Source: Paulinella micropora (taxonomy: Eukaryota; Cercozoa; Imbricatea; Euglyphida). Taken from it: a DNA stretch of 24,878 nt. This document shows, piece by piece, positions 20,343 to 24,878 of the stretch. A model generated the notes under the pieces. It was not told the DNA's origin. It searched no databases and saw only the letters and a program-made list of their open reading frames with translations. Positions within the stretch are counted from its first letter, which is position 1, and every line of letters begins with the position of its first letter. A program made the position numbers and the translations under genes. Location: assembly GCA_009731375.1 (NCBI GenBank), contig BJOX01000129.1, positions 865,784 through 890,661 of the forward strand, written 5' to 3'.

Positions 20343-20452
20343 GCCATCTATCAATCAATAATTAATCAATCAATCAATCAATCAATCATTCATTCAATCA
20401 TTCAATCGATCAATCACTCACTCACTCACTCAATCAATCAATCAATCAATAC
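19826..20452. repeat. (CAAG)n/(CAAT)n array
   Basis: About 410 bp of mixed CAAG and CAAT grading into CAAT and CACT. Open frames rich in Ser-Lys-Gln-Ala are repeat artefacts. Confidence 0.96.

Positions 20453-20513
<61 letters not shown>
20453..20513. repeat. (GATA)n array
   Basis: GATA on the left side of a strand switch. Confidence 0.95.
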
Positions 20514-20545
20514 ACAGCGGTCAATCAGATAGAAAACCAGATTAC
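20514..20545 (+). repeat. 32-bp loop sequence X at a GATA-to-TATC switch
   Basis: ACAGCGGTCAATCAGATAG and onward to GATTAC. Its reverse complement matches 21341-21372 at 29 of 32 positions. Confidence 0.88.
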
Positions 20546-21840
<1,295 letters not shown>

Positions 21841-21954
21841 TCTAGTTTGGAAATAACCACTCCGGCCCTGCTGCCCGGCGCGCGCCTGCTGGACCGGCTG
21901 GCCCGCTGCGCGAAACGGCTGGCGCACGTGCGGGTCCGGCCGGGCCTGGACCGG

Positions 21955-21955
<1 letters not shown>
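21841..21955. other. GC-rich unique patch
   Basis: About 115 bp of high-GC DNA (CCCGGCGCGCGCC, GGTCCGGCCGGGCC). The plus frame is open for about 38 codons (ITTPALLPGARLLDRLARC and on) up to TAA at 21955. It is not recognisable as a known protein and has no supported start. Confidence 0.5.
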
Positions 21956-22247
<292 letters not shown>

Positions 22248-22276
22248 CCAGCGGGTGTCCCTGCCTTCGCGGCGCG

Positions 22277-22746
22277 AGGTAAGAAGGGAAGGAAGGGAAG
22301 GGAAGGAAGGAAGGAAGGAAGGGAGGGAGGAAGGGAGGAAGGAAGGAAGGGAGGGAGGAAGGGAGGAAGGAAGGAAGGGAGGGAGGAGGGAGGAAGGAAG
22401 GAAGGAAGGGAGGGAGTGAGGGAGGGAGGGAGGAAGGAAGGAAGGAAGGAAGGGAGGGAGGAAGGGAGGAAGGAAGGAAGGAAGGGAGGAAGGAAGGAAG
22501 GAAGGGAGGGAGGAAGGAAGGAAGGAAGGAAGGCAGGAAGGGAAGAAGGAAGCAAGGGAGGAAGGAAGGCAGGAAGGATGGAAGGAAGGAAGGGAGGAAG
22601 GGAGGAAAGAAGGACGGGAGGAAGGGAGGAAGGAAGGAAGGAATGGAGGGAGGGAGGAAGGAAGGAGGGAGGGAGTGAGGGAGGGAGGGAGGAAGGAAGG
22701 AAGGAAGGAAGGGAGGAAGGAATGAAGGAAAGAAAGAAGGAAGGGA

Positions 22747-22749
<3 letters not shown>
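22277..22749. repeat. (GGAA)n/(GGGA)n polypurine tract
   Basis: About 470 bp with almost no pyrimidines on the plus strand (a few T and C). Long open frames of Gly-Arg-Lys-Glu, or Pro-Ser-Phe-Leu on the other strand, follow from this composition. Confidence 0.96.
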
Positions 22750-22795
<46 letters not shown>

Positions 22796-23390
22796 GTTTG
22801 TTTGGGGGGGGGGGGGGGGGGGGGGNNNNNNNNNNNNNNNNNNNNNNNNNNNNNNNNNNNNNNNNNNNNNNNNNNNNNNNNNNNNNNNNNNNNNNNNNNN
22901 NNNNNNNNNNNNNNNNNNNNNNNNNNNNNNNNNNNNNNNNNNNNNNNNNNNNNNNNNNNNNNNNNNNNNNNNNNNNNNNNNNNNNNNNNNNNNNNNNNNN
23001 NNNNNNNNNNNNNNNNNNNNNNNNNNNNNNNNNNNNNNNNNNNNNNNNNNNNNNNNNNNNNNNNNNNNNNNNNNNNNNNNNNNNNNNNNNNNNNNNNNNN
23101 NNNNNNNNNNNNNNNNNNNNNNNNNNNNNNNNNNNNNNNNNNNNNNNNNNNNNNNNNNNNNNNNNNNNNNNNNNNNNNNNNNNNNNNNNNNNNNNNNNNN
23201 NNNNNNNNNNNNNNNNNNNNNNNNNNNNNNNNNNNNNNNNNNNNNNNNNNNNNNNNNNNNNNNNNNNNNNNNNNNNNNNNNNNNNNNNNNNNNNNNNNNN
23301 NNNNNNNNNNNNNNNNNNNNNNNNNNNNNNNNNNNNNNNNNNNNNNNNNNNNNNNNNNNNNNNNNNNNNNNNNNNNNNNNNNNNNNNNNN
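22750..23390. other. Poly-G and assembly gap (565 N)
   Basis: 45 G (22750-22794), TGTTTGTTT, 22 G (22804-22825), then N from 22826 to 23390. Confidence 0.95.
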
Positions 23391-23460
23391 GATAGATAGA
23401 TAGATTGAAAGATGCATAACGGCTGATGTAGGTGGCTTCCGCGGTCGACAGCCTGGCCCG

Positions 23461-23536
<76 letters not shown>

Positions 23537-23611
23537 GCGTAACGGCTGATGTAGGTGGCTTCCGCGGTCGACAGTCTAGCCCGGCAGTGTGCGCCGATAC
23601 AAATGGCACGG
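23391..23611. repeat. GATA array with two copies of a 50-bp tag (family 8)
   Basis: GATGCATAACGGCTGATG and onward at 23411-23460 and again, with GATGCG, at 23535-23583. Both start against GATA. The first ends at GCCCG before GATA; the second runs on into GGCAGTGTGCGCCG and ends GGCACGGTC before TATC. Confidence 0.85.
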
Positions 23612-23618
23612 TCTATCC

Positions 23619-23703
<85 letters not shown>

Positions 23704-23764
23704 CCTATCTACCTATCTATCCGTCCATCCATCCCCATCCATCCATCCATCCATCCATCCATCC

Positions 23765-23821
<57 letters not shown>

Positions 23822-23826
23822 CTCAC

Positions 23827-23921
<95 letters not shown>

Positions 23922-24038
23922 ACCCACCACATCCTCCTATCTATCTACCTATCTACACACCTATCTACCTCTACCTAAATGTCACTCTCAGACTGGGCCA
24001 CAGCTTTGTGCATTCATTCTATCTATCTATCTATCTAT

Positions 24039-24072
<34 letters not shown>

Positions 24073-24097
24073 CTACCTATCTATCTATCTACCTATC
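23612..24097. repeat. (TATC)n/(CATC)n array
   Basis: TATC with CATC (23722-23766), a short unique piece (23921-24018, containing CTCAGACTGGGCCACAGC), then TATC and TC. Ends at a gap. Confidence 0.95.
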
Positions 24098-24107
24098 NNN
24101 NNNNNNN
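24098..24107. other. Assembly gap (10 N)
   Basis: The right side (24108-24185) repeats the order of variants seen at 23714-23830, so this may be a false join. Confidence 0.9.
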
Positions 24108-24203
24108 ATCTATCCGTCCATCCATCCCCATCCATCCATCCATCCATCCATCCATCTATCTATCTATCTATCTATCTACTCACCTATCTATCTATCTACT
24201 CAC

Positions 24204-24271
<68 letters not shown>

Positions 24272-24331
24272 ATATCTCTATCTATCTCTATCTATCTCTC
24301 TCTCTCTCTCTCCCTCTCTCCCTCCCTCTCT

Positions 24332-24380
<49 letters not shown>

Positions 24381-24675
24381 CTCTCTCTCTCTCTCTCTCN
24401 NNNNNNNNNTCATCTATTCATCTATTCATCCATCCATCCATCCATCCATCTATCCATCTATCTATCCATCTATCCATCCATCCATGCATCCATCGATCTA
24501 TCCATCTATCTATCTATTCATCTGTTCATCTATTCATCCATCCATCCATCCATCCATCCATCCATCCACCCATCCATCCATCTATCCATCCATCCATCTA
24601 TCTATCTATCCATCCATCCATCCATCTATCCGTCCATCCATCCATCCATCTATCCATCTATCTAACTATCTATCC
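24108..24675. repeat. CATC, TATC and TC arrays with a gap
   Basis: CATC/TATC to about 24290, TC and CCTC to 24399, ten N (24400-24409), then CATC/TATC with TTCA variants to 24675. Confidence 0.95.
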
Positions 24676-24757
24676 AGGCCCCATACACTTAGAAACACTG
24701 AGTCTACCTCGCAGCAACTTATCTGATGGGATGGTCACTACATGCATACAAACATAC

Positions 24758-24826
<69 letters not shown>

Positions 24827-24878
24827 GTGCTTCTCTGTCAATGGCTGATGCAAATCTGCACATGCGCCTCCATCGTCT
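24676..24878. repeat. Unique flank with (AAT)n array
   Basis: About 80 bp of unique DNA, an AAT trinucleotide array (about 24758-24826), and 52 bp of unique DNA at the window end. No gene is visible. Confidence 0.92.

Noticed and set aside
22270-22285. 5' splice site GAGGTAAG
   Set aside because: A short match in a purine-rich region, with no exon evidence upstream.

Overview
This window looks like repeat-rich nuclear DNA from a eukaryote, most likely an animal. It has megabase-style simple-sequence content, assembly gaps, no bacterial-type operons, and a non-LTR retrotransposon of the restriction-like-endonuclease (RLE) type. Nothing in it fixes the species. I see no host protein-coding gene that I can support, no rRNA or tRNA, and no CRISPR array.

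Most of the window is microsatellite, chiefly (GATA)n/(TATC)n, with blocks of CAAT/CAAG, CATA/TATG, CCTA, GGAA/GGGA, TC, TTC, CA/TA, AAT and homopolymer G. Long open frames that translate to repeated Ser-Ile-Tyr-Leu, Ser-Leu, Arg-Glu or Asn-Gln-Ser strings are translations of these repeats, not genes.

The informative part is what sits inside the GATA arrays. Positions 918-4901 (minus strand) hold an almost full-length but broken RLE retrotransposon, called family 1 here. From 5' to 3' it has two 71-bp 5' repeats, an N-terminal region, a reverse transcriptase, a thumb, a CCHC knuckle, an RLE domain and a 3' UTR with a stem-loop. Its 3' end runs directly into (TATC)n. Five more family 1 pieces lie at 4908-5258, 8004-8215, 11281-11430, 15354-16463 and 16470-16559. 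All have the same 3' end in the same orientation relative to the GATA strand, with variable 5' truncation. A second interspersed family (family 3: 5618-6160, 6164-6302, 8302-8598, 14660-15060) has no reverse transcriptase but shares the 3' terminal motif and the target. A third (family 2: 13-463, 9404-9503, and a possible relative at 16603-16861) also abuts GATA at a constant end. My reading is that these arrays are a landing pad for retrotransposons that use (GATA)n as target, with short elements possibly riding on the family 1 machinery.

Layout: 1-5.3 kb family 2 copy, GATA array, family 1 element plus truncated neighbour; 5.3-11.3 kb GATA arrays with family 3, family 2 and ten copies of a 29-bp tag; 10.75-10.8 kb the array flips from GATA to TATC; 11.3-13.9 kb mixed tetranucleotide arrays, a 21/63-bp minisatellite and gaps; 13.9-16.6 kb GATA arrays with a 49-bp tag, a family 3 copy and an internally deleted family 1 copy; 16.6-19 kb unique DNA, a large gap and a 33-bp minisatellite; 19-21.8 kb CCTA/CAAG/TATC arrays with inverted loop sequences; 21.8-23.4 kb GC-rich patch, TC and GGAA tracts, poly-G and a gap; 23.4-24.9 kb TATC/CATC arrays and an AAT array.
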